From Malus domestica (lineage: Eukaryota > Streptophyta > Magnoliopsida > Rosales > Rosaceae): 64,000 bases of DNA. The notes beneath the pieces were generated by a model. That model searched no databases, had not been told where the DNA came from, and saw only the letters and a list, made by a program, of their open reading frames with translations. Each line of letters starts with the position of its first letter. Within the stretch, counting starts at the first letter, position 1. Shown here in pieces: positions 11,309-21,005 of the stretch. The stretch is from contig NC_091662.1 in NCBI RefSeq assembly GCF_042453785.1, positions 2,423,001 to 2,487,000 of the forward strand, given 5' to 3'. A program made the translations under genes and the position numbers.

Positions 11309-14300
11309 CTATTTGTAGTAGTACTTCAAGTGATCAGCGTTCCATGGATGACCAAGGGTCTTGCCATCGGAGCTTCTAAGTGTGTAAGAGCCAGGGCGAC
11401 TGATGCCAATGACTTCATACGGTCCATCCCAGTTTGGACTAAGTGTGCCTTCACTCGGGACTCTGTCGCAGAGTAATCTTTTCTTTAAGACCCAGTCTCC
11501 TATTTTGAAAGAACGAGGCTTGACCCTAGAGTCATAATAGTTGGAGATGCGCTGCTTGTAGGCGACATTCCTCAAGTGAGCTTGGTTTCTGTGTTCCTCG
11601 ACTAAATCCAAGTTGAGGGTGAGTTGTTTGTCATTTTCACTTTGAATGTAGTTCTGGACTCGGAATGTTGCTTGCTCGAGCTCAACAGGGACAACCGCCT
11701 CTGTGCCAAAGGCAAGTGAGAATGGAGTTTCTCCTGTTGAAGTCCGATATGAAGTGCGATATGACCAAAGAACTTGGGGTACAAATTCTGGCCAACAGCC
11801 TTTAGCTTTGTCCAAGCTGGTTTTCAAAGTGCGCTTGATTATTTTGTTGATGGCCTCAACTTGTCCATTAGACTGGGGATGAGCTGGAGAGGCAAAGCAT
11901 AAGTTGATGTTGAACTTAGAGCAGAACAACCTGAACTTCTTGTTGTCGAACTGTCGCCCATTGTCAGTGACTATCGCATTGGGAATGCCGAATCTACAAA
12001 GGATGTTCTTCCACACGAAGTCTTCTATCTTTGCCTCAGTAATGGTTGCCAAGGGTTCTACTTCGGCCCACTTTGTGAAGTAGTCCACTGCAACGACTGC
12101 GTAACAGACTTTGCCCTTCCCTGCCGGCATTGGGCCGATCAAATCAAGTCCCCACTGGGCGAAGGGCCAAGGGCTGATCATAGGAGTAAGAGGCTCTGGA
12201 GGGGAATGAGGAATAGCCGCATATCGTTGACATTTGTCACATGAGCGGGATACTTTGATGGCATCCTGGTGGAGTGTTGGCCAGTAATATCCTTGGCGAA
12301 AAGTCTTGTGTGCTAGGGACCGAGATCCAGCATGATCTCCACAGACTCCCTCATATATTTCCCGAAGGACGATTTCCGCCTCGGCAGGCGTAAGACACCT
12401 TAAGTATGGCAGGCTAAAACCTCGCTTATAGAGTTGATCATTGATGATCAGGTAGCGGGTAGACTTGTATCGAATTTGCTTAGCCTGGACTTTATCATTT
12501 GGGAGGGTGCCATGAGCAAGGAAATTATAGATCGGGGTGATCCAACTATCCCCCTGTTGTAAGTTGCATACTTCTGCGGCCATGGTGCTTGGTGTTGCCA
12601 ACAGTTCGACATGAATTTTTCTTCCAATCTTGTCTTCCACAGCCGAGGCGAGGCGAGCCAGGGCGTCTGCATGACTGTTTGCCGCTCGAGGAACTTGGGT
12701 GATCTGGTAGTGGAAGTGCTTGAGCAAAAGTTGTGTTTGCGCAAGATATGCTGCCATGAAGCTGTCCTTAGTATCAAAGTTGTTGGTAACCTGGTTGACC
12801 ACCAATTGGGAGTCACTGAAAATATCAATTTGTTTAACCCCGAGGTGTTTGGCCAAACGTAATCCTGCTAGAAGGGCTTCATACTCGGCCTCATTATTTG
12901 ATGCCTTGAATTTGAAACGAAGAGCATACTCCATTGCTACTTTGTCGGGTGTAGTCAAGACTAGTCCCGCTCCACAGCCCTGTTGGTTGGATGAGCCATC
13001 AACATACAGACTCCATGCTGGGGTTGTTGGTTCTATCTTCTGAGCTTCCGGGGGTAATGAAGCCACTGCTTCAGGTGTAGAAGCAATGTCAACCGGATAT
13101 GTGAAGTCGGCAATGAAGTCTGCCACTGCTTGGCCCTTCTCAGCTGGCTTTGGTTGGTAGGAGATGTCAAACTCACCCAACGCTATTGCCCATTTGATCA
13201 TTCGCCCTGAAGTGTCAGGACTTTGGAGTATCTGTCGAAGAGGATAATTGGTAAGCACGGTGATGGAGTGCGCTTGGAAGTAAGGGCGGAGTTTTCGAGC
13301 AGACATGACCAATGCCAGAGCCAATTTCTCAATGTTAGAGTACCGTGTCTCCGCATCTTGTAGGGCTTTGCTAGCGTAGTAGACAGGTCGCTCAATATTC
13401 CCATCCTTTCGAATGAGAACGGAACTTACGGCTGAAGCTGATACCGATAGGTAGATAATGAGAATGTCTCCTACCTCGGGCTTGGAGAGTAGAGGGGCTT
13501 TACTCATGTACTCCTTGAGGTTTTTGAATGCCTCGGCACATTCATCAGTCCATGTAATGTACTTCCTACTTCCCTTAAGTGCTTTAAAAAAGGGAGCACA
13601 TTTGTCTGTGGCCTTAGAAATGAACCTGGTTAAGGCTGCCACCTTGCCAGTAAGGCTCTGGATGTCATTTGAAGTTACCGGTTCCTTCATGTCGAGGATT
13701 GCTTTGATCTTCTCGGGATTAGCTTCAATGCCTCGTTGGCTAATCATGAAACCTAAGAATTTGCCAGAGCCTACGCCGAAGGCACATTTGTTGGGGTTTA
13801 ACCTCATTCGATACCTCTTCAAAATAGTGAAAGTTTCAGATAGGTTGGTGATGTGTTGGTCAGCATGTTTGCTCTTGACTAACATATCATCAACGTAAAC
13901 TTCCATGCTCTTCCCAATCTGCTCGGCGAACATTGAGTTGACTAGTCTCTGATAAGTCGCTCCTGCATTCTTTAGGCCGAAAGGCATGACTTTATAGCAG
14001 TATAGTCCTCTGTCGGTAGTGAAGGCTGTGTGTTCTTGATCCGAAGGGTTCATGAGGATTTGGTTGTATCCTGAGTAAGCATCCATGAAGCTCAGGAGTT
14101 CACACCCGGCCGTAGAGTCTATAAGTCTGTCAATAAGAGGAAGAGGGAAGCTATCTTTCGGACACCCTTTGTTTAGGTCGGTGTAGTCAACACACATTCT
14201 CCACAAGACCTTTTGAAGCAAAAGACTTTCTTTGGTCGGATTTTTCTTAACAAGGACCACATTTGCTACCCATGTCGGGTAATTGACTTCGCGGACAAAG

Positions 14301-17300
14301 CCTATGCCTTTGAGTTTTTCAACTTCTGCTTTCATTGCCTCGTATCGTTCAGCGTCATAAGATCTTCGCTTCTGTCTCACCGGCTTGATCTTGGGGTCAA
14401 TACTCAAACGATGACAGATGACATCGGGAGAGATGCCTGGCATGTCCTCGTATGACCAGGCGAAGACTTCAGTGTTCTCTTTCAAAAAAGATATCAATGC
14501 TAACCGAAGGGGTGGTGACAATGTGGTGCCAATCTTCACCATGCGATCTGGATAATCTCTTGAGATAGGTACCTTCTCCAACTCTTCAGCAGGTTGGGCT
14601 TGCTGGGTGAAAGAGTCATCTCGAGGATCATCGGGTTGATTGTTGCTATCAGGAAGATCCAAGTTCGCTTCATCTAGGCTGGTCTTTGTGACTTGGTCAT
14701 GTACAGACAGGGTTTCCTTGGGTCCGGGCAAGTGTTGTTGCTTAACTGAAGTGTTGTAACATGATCGTGCACTAAGCTGATCTCCTCTGATGTAGCCGTT
14801 GCCATGGGGGGTTGGAAATTTCATCAACAGCATATGCGTGGATACCATAGCCTTGAGATCATTGATGCCTGTGCGCCCAAAGATGACATTGTATGCCGTT
14901 GGGCAGTCAACCACTAGGAAGTTAGTGGTAATGGTAGCCGTGTAAGGGCCTGTACCAATAGTAAAGGGTAAATGTATGCTCCCTAAGGGTTGCACGATAT
15001 CACCGGAGAAGCTTATCAGAGGAGAAATCGAGCGATCGAGCAAGTGTTCAGCTACACTGAGCGCCCTGAAAGCTTCGGCAAACATGATATTGACCGAAGC
15101 CCCTGTGTCTACGAGGATTCGTCGAACATCAAAGTTGGCTATGTGAGCCTCCACGATCAATGGGTCGTTATGAGGGTAGATGATGCCTCTTTCTTCCTCA
15201 GGGTAGAAACATATCGGATCCCAGTTAGGTTTTTGATACTTCCCTCCCCTGATGTCTTCCACGTGAAACACTTGGTGACCAGTCCTCAGACTTCGTTCAC
15301 TGTTTTTCATGGCCCTATTGGAAGATTCAGATATGGGTGTGCCGCCGCTTATGGAATATATGACATTCACCTGGCGTTGGTTACGGTTATCCCTTTGAGG
15401 GTGAAGAAGGAATTGATCAATTTTTCCTTCTCGTGCCAAAGCTTCAATACGATCACGGAGGATGATACATTTCTCGCTATCATGGCCGTTATGCTCATGG
15501 TAGCAACAAAACGTGCCCGCGTTATTCGGGGGCGTGTAATCTGGGTGCCTCGGCTTTGGTTTTGGTATCAGGTGAGCTATGCTGGGGTAAATGGCCGCGC
15601 ATGTGGCATTCAAGGGCGTGTATGTCTCATACCTTGGGGTAGGGGGTATCTTGACGCGGGTTTGACCCACTGCATTGACTGCCTGGGGGCGAGCGTTATT
15701 GTGGCGATACCCTTGGTTATCGGGATAGTGTCCCTTACTCTTTTTACTGAAAGGAGAGTGGTGAGGATGGAAATCCTTCCTCTTGCCTTGAAATTGATAT
15801 GTCTGTTGATTCGGTGAAGCATTATGCAAGGCATGGGGAGGTGCCACTGCTGTTTGGGAAGTCGAGGTCTTCTCATTTAGGTGAGTCTGGCTTCCACCTC
15901 CCACTTGTTGATAAAGAATGGTTGTAGGGGGTTTCCCCTGATATGTCTTTGCCTCGGCGGAGGCATGGTTATAAGCCTGCGCCATCACCTCAGAGTAAGT
16001 CTTCCAAGTATTGGCATTGATCATGTATTTAAAGAAACAATCACGTAGGCCTGCCGTGAAGGCTTTGAGGGCAGTCTTGTCATCTGCCTCGGCACACCGG
16101 GAGTATTCATGGCTGAAGCGGCCAGCATACATACGTAATGACTCGTCTGGCTTCTGGCGGATAGTGTACAAGTCATCTGCAGAGTGCAAGCGATCGGTTT
16201 GGAAAATGTGTTGGGAAACAAATAGTTTCCTCAATTCCTCAAATGAGTCTACCGTCTCAGGTGTAAGACGACAATACCAATTTAGAGCTCCACCAGAGAG
16301 GGTGGAGGGGAAGAGAAGACATCGCTCTTCGTCGGTGTGCATCCGGTATGCCATGGTGGACTCAAAGAGGTTAAGGTGCTCAATCGGGTCCTCTTTTCCA
16401 GTATAAAGTTGCAAGCCAAGCTTTTGCTTTGTCTTTGCTTGAAGGGGGGTGTTGAGGATCCTCCTTGTAAGAGGGCCAGGCCTGGGTTGGTTCCAGTCAG
16501 GTATTTCAGCCTGACGTTCAGCCTTCAACTTGTTTACTTCCTCAAGAAGTTGTAGGACAAGGGGGTCCTGAGCGGAGTTATGTGTCACTGGAGCTTTCTT
16601 TCGTAAATCTCCATCTCCTCTTGGAATTAGGAAGGTTTGATCAAGGGCATGTGATTTTTCCCTGGACTCGCTGTACTGGCTTCCAGGGTATGTCTGTCGG
16701 AACACCTCTGAGTCCCCTGTACCCTCATGTCTCTCTGGGACTTGTTGCCCCTTCCCCAAATTGGTGGCCGGCTTGGGCCGTGGCAGGGGACCGAGTCTCT
16801 CAGAAATCCTTGGGTCATTAATCTTTGAGCTTATATGGATGGAATTCTCTCGACGTTGCTTCAGGAAATCCAGACAATCGCGAAAGACGGCTTTCGATCC
16901 TTCTGCCCCTTCAGTAAAGAGGTGTCTCCCTCCACTTCTCATGGTTCGGGTCGAAGCAACTGGGTTAAGAGAAGCCTCATGTTGATTATCAAGTCGAGGG
17001 GTAATCTGTTCCCTATCAGGGATATCTATGTCGAATGCATGTGACCCTCCATGTTGGAGGGCACCCAGTTGATGGTTGACTTCCACGGGGGCAACAAGCT
17101 CGCGTGTCTGAGCTTGCCTAGCTTCGTGGAGTGTCTCGAAGAGCTTCTCATATTGCTCCTGGAGGACCTCATTCCTTATTGCTATCTTGTTGTTCTGAGC
17201 TTCCAACTCATCGACTTTAGCTTGAAGAAGAACTCGTTTTCCTTCCTTCTTTCGTTGTTTCGCACTATGTGCAAGGGGGGTGTCATTCTGTGTGCTGTGG

Positions 17301-17317
17301 CTTCCTTCGCTTCCCAT
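11309..17317 (-). CDS. Gag-pol polyprotein of gypsy/Tat element, copy 1 (intact)
   Basis: This 2,002-aa single-frame polyprotein carries the element's capsid and replication enzymes. I choose the ATG at 17317. The frame stays open 77 codons further upstream only because copy 1 lacks a stop present in copy 2, and that stretch is primer-binding site and LTR. Order by residue: N-terminal coiled coil (~20-70), gag core (~300-460), Cys/His knuckle CCYHEHNGHDSEKC (~603), aspartic protease with DTGAS (~736), reverse transcriptase with YVDD (1141-1144), a first RNase H lacking the usual Asp (YLSVSAS), a second archaeal-type RNase H with catalytic D1440 in LYVDGSS, an integrase with an HHCC zinc site, catalytic D1725, D1785 and E1821 (DD35E), and a C-terminus ending DHLKYYYK with no chromodomain. 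No stop or frameshift is present, so it may be autonomous. Confidence 0.93.
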   Translation of the reverse strand: MGSEGSHSTQNDTPLAHSAKQRKKEGKRVLLQAKVDELEAQNNKIAIRNEVLQEQYEKLFETLHEARQAQTRELVAPVEVNHQLGALQHGGSHAFDIDIPDREQITPRLDNQHEASLNPVASTRTMRSGGRHLFTEGAEGSKAVFRDCLDFLKQRRENSIHISSKINDPRISERLGPLPRPKPATNLGKGQQVPERHEGTGDSEVFRQTYPGSQYSESREKSHALDQTFLIPRGDGDLRKKAPVTHNSAQDPLVLQLLEEVNKLKAERQAEIPDWNQPRPGPLTRRILNTPLQAKTKQKLGLQLYTGKEDPIEHLNLFESTMAYRMHTDEERCLLFPSTLSGGALNWYCRLTPETVDSFEELRKLFVSQHIFQTDRLHSADDLYTIRQKPDESLRMYAGRFSHEYSRCAEADDKTALKAFTAGLRDCFFKYMINANTWKTYSEVMAQAYNHASAEAKTYQGKPPTTILYQQVGGGSQTHLNEKTSTSQTAVAPPHALHNASPNQQTYQFQGKRKDFHPHHSPFSKKSKGHYPDNQGYRHNNARPQAVNAVGQTRVKIPPTPRYETYTPLNATCAAIYPSIAHLIPKPKPRHPDYTPPNNAGTFCCYHEHNGHDSEKCIILRDRIEALAREGKIDQFLLHPQRDNRNQRQVNVIYSISGGTPISESSNRAMKNSERSLRTGHQVFHVEDIRGGKYQKPNWDPICFYPEEERGIIYPHNDPLIVEAHIANFDVRRILVDTGASVNIMFAEAFRALSVAEHLLDRSISPLISFSGDIVQPLGSIHLPFTIGTGPYTATITTNFLVVDCPTAYNVIFGRTGINDLKAMVSTHMLLMKFPTPHGNGYIRGDQLSARSCYNTSVKQQHLPGPKETLSVHDQVTKTSLDEANLDLPDSNNQPDDPRDDSFTQQAQPAEELEKVPISRDYPDRMVKIGTTLSPPLRLALISFLKENTEVFAWSYEDMPGISPDVICHRLSIDPKIKPVRQKRRSYDAERYEAMKAEVEKLKGIGFVREVNYPTWVANVVLVKKNPTKESLLLQKVLWRMCVDYTDLNKGCPKDSFPLPLIDRLIDSTAGCELLSFMDAYSGYNQILMNPSDQEHTAFTTDRGLYCYKVMPFGLKNAGATYQRLVNSMFAEQIGKSMEVYVDDMLVKSKHADQHITNLSETFTILKRYRMRLNPNKCAFGVGSGKFLGFMISQRGIEANPEKIKAILDMKEPVTSNDIQSLTGKVAALTRFISKATDKCAPFFKALKGSRKYITWTDECAEAFKNLKEYMSKAPLLSKPEVGDILIIYLSVSASAVSSVLIRKDGNIERPVYYASKALQDAETRYSNIEKLALALVMSARKLRPYFQAHSITVLTNYPLRQILQSPDTSGRMIKWAIALGEFDISYQPKPAEKGQAVADFIADFTYPVDIASTPEAVASLPPEAQKIEPTTPAWSLYVDGSSNQQGCGAGLVLTTPDKVAMEYALRFKFKASNNEAEYEALLAGLRLAKHLGVKQIDIFSDSQLVVNQVTNNFDTKDSFMAAYLAQTQLLLKHFHYQITQVPRAANSHADALARLASAVEDKIGRKIHVELLATPSTMAAEVCNLQQGDSWITPIYNFLAHGTLPNDKVQAKQIRYKSTRYLIINDQLYKRGFSLPYLRCLTPAEAEIVLREIYEGVCGDHAGSRSLAHKTFRQGYYWPTLHQDAIKVSRSCDKCQRYAAIPHSPPEPLTPMISPWPFAQWGLDLIGPMPAGKGKVCYAVVAVDYFTKWAEVEPLATITEAKIEDFVWKNILCRFGIPNAIVTDNGRQFDNKKFRLFCSKFNINLCFASPAHPQSNGQVEAINKIIKRTLKTSLDKAKGCWPEFVPQVLWSYRTSYRTSTGETPFSLAFGTEAVVPVELEQATFRVQNYIQSENDKQLTLNLDLVEEHRNQAHLRNVAYKQRISNYYDSRVKPRSFKIGDWVLKKRLLCDRVPSEGTLSPNWDGPYEVIGISRPGSYTLRSSDGKTLGHPWNADHLKYYYK

Positions 17318-17404
17318 GTTGGAGAGGGATGCCTGGTCAAAAGAAAGTGTACGAATGATAGAAACCAGCTTGACACAGCTGAAGAGAGTAGGAATAAGTG
17401 TCGC

Positions 17405-17422
17405 TTCCCACAGACGGCGCCA
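17405..17422 (-). other. Primer-binding site, tRNA-Asp type (copy 1)
   Basis: Two bases inside the 5' LTR the minus strand reads TGGCGCCGTCTGTGG. The first nine bases fit the 3' end of plant tRNA-Asp; this assignment rests on family knowledge. Confidence 0.6.
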
Positions 17423-17424
17423 AA

Positions 17425-17937
17425 TGTTGATGCACAAAATCAGCGAAGACTTTGGTACAACAGAAAGTGTCAGGTTTTGTGACCTTCGCTTGGTTGCTTC
17501 GGTCACTAGTGAGGATAAGTACGTAAATGAATAGAGACAGAGAAGCAAACACAGGATGTACGTGGTTCACCCAGATTGGCTACGTCCACGGAGTAGAGGA
17601 GTTCTTATTAGTAGTGAAGGGCTTACACAAGTACAAAGGATCAAGCTCTCAATTTAGTGAGTTCTTGTGAATGATTTAACACAAAATGGCATTAGGCAAT
17701 ATTGTGGGGGAATGACCCCTATTTATAGAAAAACTTGTAGCTTTGTCACATTGACATGTGTCATGTTATGATTGGTTCTTGATGTTGACACGTGCTGCGC
17801 TCTTATTGGCTTCTAATCTTGACACGTGTCGAGTAGTGATTGGCCTCCTGGTCGGAGGGGAACTCTTCTGGGTCCTTGACAGTATAGCGTTGGCCGGTGC
17901 TCGGTAGTTTCGGGATTGGTCAAGTATGGTACAAACA
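17425..17937 (-). repeat. 5' LTR of gypsy copy 1, with promoter
   Basis: 513 bp, identical by eye to 5135-5647. On the minus strand a TATAAATAG box occupies 17720-17728. Upstream of it in U3 are ACGT-core motifs including the palindrome GACACGTGTC (17820-17829), a G-box/ABRE-like element. Transcription of gag-pol is inferred to start about 30 bp below the TATA box, near 17690. Confidence 0.9.
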
Positions 17938-18868
17938 TATATTAACATCTCTATGTTTTTCACCTATTTTATTACTTTTGGCTTCAAAATATTATACTAA
18001 ATATACACTTAATAAATCGTATATCCGCTTCCAACATAAAGATTTCCTTAATGATCTGAGAAAATATTTCGAGAAAATAAAAAAAATATACATTTTTTAC
18101 AAAAAAAATGTGGATTAACATTCACGGTTTTCAATCGGTTTTGCAAATTCGTACACAAATCACCATTTAATCTTTTTATTTTTACTTTCGTCTCACTGTG
18201 AAGTTTTGAAAATTAAGGTGAGACTTTTCGTTGAGATTCTTGAGTGTAGAACCCCATTCAACAATGTTTTGGGCCTCACTACTATATTTTTCACTTATTT
18301 TTTTAGATTTTTGGCTTAAATATTCTACAAATATATATTTGTTGCTCAATAAACTGTAAAGCTGCTTCCAAACTCTTTAAAAAAGTTTAACTTAATGCTT
18401 AGGAAAAATATTTTGCAAAAATAAAAAATACGCATTTTTGTTAAAAAAAAAAAACATGGGTATTAGGCGCGCTCGGCGCACTCAAAATGAGATGGACTCA
18501 GCTCAAGCTGAATGAGGTGAACCGTAGCATGCAAAACAAGGTGGGCTCATCTCACAGAAAACCGCGCGAGCTTATTGGCACGTAAAACTAGGCAAGCTTC
18601 GCGCACGAAAAACGAGGTGGGACACGACGCACAAATTGAGGTGCACAAAAAAATGAGGCTGGCTCCTTGCAGGCCAAAATGATGTGGGCTTCTGGCATGC
18701 AAAACGATACAGCCACCTCACATGTAGAATGAGGTGAACCGAGGTACACAAGACAAGGCGGGCTCTATGCATGCAAAATGAGGCGAATTCCCAGGTGCTC
18801 AAAAAACTTGTCGGGCTCTACACACGGAAAATTATATTTTGAAGAATATAAATATAATAGTTTGTGGT

Positions 18869-19527
18869 TGTAACATCCCACATCGCCTAAGGGAGTGGAT
18901 CCTCTATGCCTTATAGGCATATTCTCATATCTACCTAGTACGAGACCTTTTGGGAGCTCACTGGCTTCGGGTTCCATCGAAACTCCAAAGTTAAGCGAGT
19001 TCACGTGAGAGCAATCCCATGATGGGTGACCCACTGGGAAGTTTTCGTGTGAGTTCTCATAAACAAAATCGTGAGGGCGTGGTGGGGGCCCAAAGCGGAC
19101 AATATTGTGCTACGACATAGTCAAGCCAGGGATGCGGTCGGGGCCCGGGCCGGGATGTGACAATTTGGTATCAAAGCCAATCCCTTGCCAAATGTGTGCC
19201 GACAACGATGTTGGGCCCCTGAAGGGGTGGATTGTAACATCTCACATCGCACATCGGAGTGGATCCTCTATGCCTTATATGTATATTCACATCTCTACCT
19301 AGCATAAGGTTTTTTTGGAGCTCATTGGCTTCGGGTTCCATCGGAATTCAAAAGTTAAGCGATTTCGCGCGAGAGCAATCGCATGATGGGTGACCCACTA
19401 GGAAGTTCTCATGTGAGTTCTCATAAACAAAATTGTGAGGGCATGGTGAGGGCCCAAAGCAGACAATATAATACTACGGTAGAGTCGAGCTCGAGATGTG
19501 GTGGGAGGCCCATGCCGGGATGTGACA
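18869..19527 (+). mobile_element. Cassandra-type TRIM retrotransposon
   Basis: A 659-bp element with LTRs 18869-19162 and 19233-19527, both starting TGTAACATC and ending GGGATGTGACA. The primer-binding site TGGTATCAAAGCC (19166-19178) fits initiator tRNA-Met with one change. A purine-rich stretch precedes the second LTR. The 70-bp interior has no ORF. Each LTR holds a 5S rRNA-like region with AGTTAAGCG and GATGGGTGACC, the hallmark of Cassandra. Flanks GTGGT and ATGGT suggest a 5-bp target duplication with one mutation. The LTRs differ at many sites, so the insertion is old. It is non-autonomous and depends on proteins made elsewhere. Confidence 0.88.
18968..19053 (+). other. 5S rRNA-like pol III promoter region in TRIM LTR 1
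   Basis: The stretch follows plant 5S rRNA from about base 30 to 110, with AAGTTAAGCG (A-box side) and GATGGGTGACC (C-box side) intact. It is part of the LTR and is not a 5S gene; a second, more diverged copy is at about 19328-19418. Confidence 0.75.
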
Positions 19528-19625
19528 ATGGTAGTGTTAAGAGAAATAAAAGAAAAATCAACAAAAATGACTCAAATTTCTTGGGGTGCCAGAAAGTGGT
19601 TGCCAAGGAATTTGAATCATTTTGT

Positions 19626-19835
19626 TAATTTTTCTTTTATTTCTCTTACTACTAACACAAACTATCGTATACATGTTCTTCAAAACATATTATTTTGTGA
19701 AAAATATATTATAATTCGTAGGTAAATCCTTGTAGTCAACGATTTAAAACCTAAATGTAAAAATTTAAAGATATTTGAACCTTTTTTATTTTTGTTAATT
19801 TTTCTTTTCTCTAAATCTGAACTACATATTAATAG
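19626..19835. other. Spacer with inverted end of unit X
   Basis: 19620-19700 is the approximate reverse complement of 20845-20925 (for example 'ttcttttatttctctta' against 'agaaataaaagaaaaatt'), so the two X copies are joined by a short inverted piece. The rest is AT-rich and unremarkable. Confidence 0.45.
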
Positions 19836-20985
19836 AACCCTTAGTCAACCAAAAGAAGGTGAAAGATTGTTTAACAAAACAAAATTTTGCGATATTTTAG
19901 TTTAAAAAATAAATGCTAAACATACATTTTAATATCTCTATATTTTTTCACTTATTTTATTACTTTTGGCCTCAAAATATTCTACTAAATAGACATTTGT
20001 TGCTCAATAAATCGTAAATCTGCTTCCAAATACATTATAAAGATTTCCTTAATGCTCCCATAAAATATTGCGAGAAAATAAAAAAATTTCATTTTTTACA
20101 AAAATCGTAGACTAACACTCACGATTTTGTCGGTTTTGCAAATTCGTACACAAACCACCTTTCAATCTTTTTATTTTCACCTTCCCCTCATTGTGAAGTT
20201 TTGAAAATTAAAGTGAGACTTTCCATTGAGATTCTTGAGTGTAGAACCCTGTTTGACATTGTTTTGGGCCTTACTACTGTAATTTTCTCTTTTTTTTTTT
20301 AGATTTTCGGCTTAAATATTCTACCAAATATGTCTTTGCTGCTCAATAAACCACAAAGCTACTTCCAAACTCCTTAAAAAGTTTAACTTAACGCTTAGGT
20401 AAATTATTTTGCGAAAATAAAAATGTGCATTTTTTGTCAAAAAATATGGGTGTTAGGTGAGTTCGACGCATGCAAAAGGAGGTTAACTCAGCTCACGTAG
20501 AACGAGGTGAACCATAGCACACAAAACAAGGAGGGCTCGTCTCACAGGAAACGGGACGGGCTTTTGGGCATGCAAAACGAGGTGAGCTCTGCGCATGAAA
20601 AACGAGACAGGGCATGATGCACAAATTGAGGTGCGCATAAAAAGCGAGGCTGGCTCTATGCACGCCAAAACGACGCGTGCTCCGTGAACGTAAAAAGGGG
20701 CTGGCTTCTAGAACACAAAATGATGCGGCCACCTCACATGCAGAACGAGACGAACCTCGACACACAAGATGAGGTGGGCTTTGAGCACACAGAACGAGGT
20801 GAACTCCGAGGTGCTCTGAAAAAGAGTCAAGCTCCACATACGGAAAAATATATTTTGAAGAACATGAATACGATAGTTTATTATAGTGGTAGGAGAAATA
20901 AAAGAAAAATTAACAAAAATATACAAAAATAATTCAAATTCTTGCAGGTGCCAGAAGTCCCCCAAGAAATTGTATCATTTTTGTA
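19836..20985 (+). repeat. Duplicated unit X, copy 2 (uninterrupted)
   Basis: This unit repeats, in the same order and direction, the sequence of copy 1 with the gypsy element and TRIM removed. It starts 'cttagtcaaccaaaag' and ends near 'gtgccagaa...atcattttt'. The degenerate short-unit array lies at 20450-20840. Confidence 0.6.
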
Positions 20986-21005
20986 CATAATTTTCCATGT
21001 TTATA

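Larger units (their letters stand above)
5135..17937 (-). mobile_element. Full-length Ty3/gypsy retrotransposon, Tat type, copy 1
   Basis: The element is 12,803 bp on the minus strand. Its two 513-bp LTRs (5135-5647 and 17425-17937) are identical as far as I can read and begin TGTTGATGCA and end ACAAACA. A 5-bp target duplication TATAT lies at 5130-5134 and 17938-17942. Order in the element's own direction: 5' LTR (17937-17425), primer-binding site (17422), gag-pol (17317-11309), A-rich stretch and short tandem repeats, 181-bp repeats, an oppositely oriented ORF (7759-8433), 3' LTR. Lineage features: dual RNase H with a degenerate first domain, an integrase without chromodomain, and an antisense ORF in a long 3' region, all known from Tat elements. 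Identical LTRs imply very recent insertion. Confidence 0.93.
17938..19625 (+). repeat. Duplicated unit X copy 1 (3' part), interrupted by a TRIM
   Basis: 17943-18863 and 19533-19625 together match 19920-20985 (unit X copy 2), roughly 85% by eye. The unit contains AT-rich DNA and then a degenerate array (18460-18840) of short units around 'aaaacgaggtgggct'. The Cassandra TRIM at 18869-19527 splits it. No coding capacity was recognised. The origin may be an unclassified non-autonomous transposon. Confidence 0.6.

Noticed and set aside
14990..15817. 275-codon + strand frame, repeated at 31728-32555
   Set aside because: It is a shadow of gag-pol on the other strand and lacks any domain. The genuine antisense ORF lies at 7759-8433.
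17318..17548. 77-codon upstream extension of the copy-1 gag-pol frame into the primer-binding site and LTR
   Set aside because: Copy 2 has a stop there (one base different) and starts at the conserved MGSEGSHS, so the shorter form is the true protein.
18968..19053. 5S rRNA gene
   Set aside because: Only part of the 5S sequence is present, with many changes, and it is repeated in both LTRs of a TRIM.
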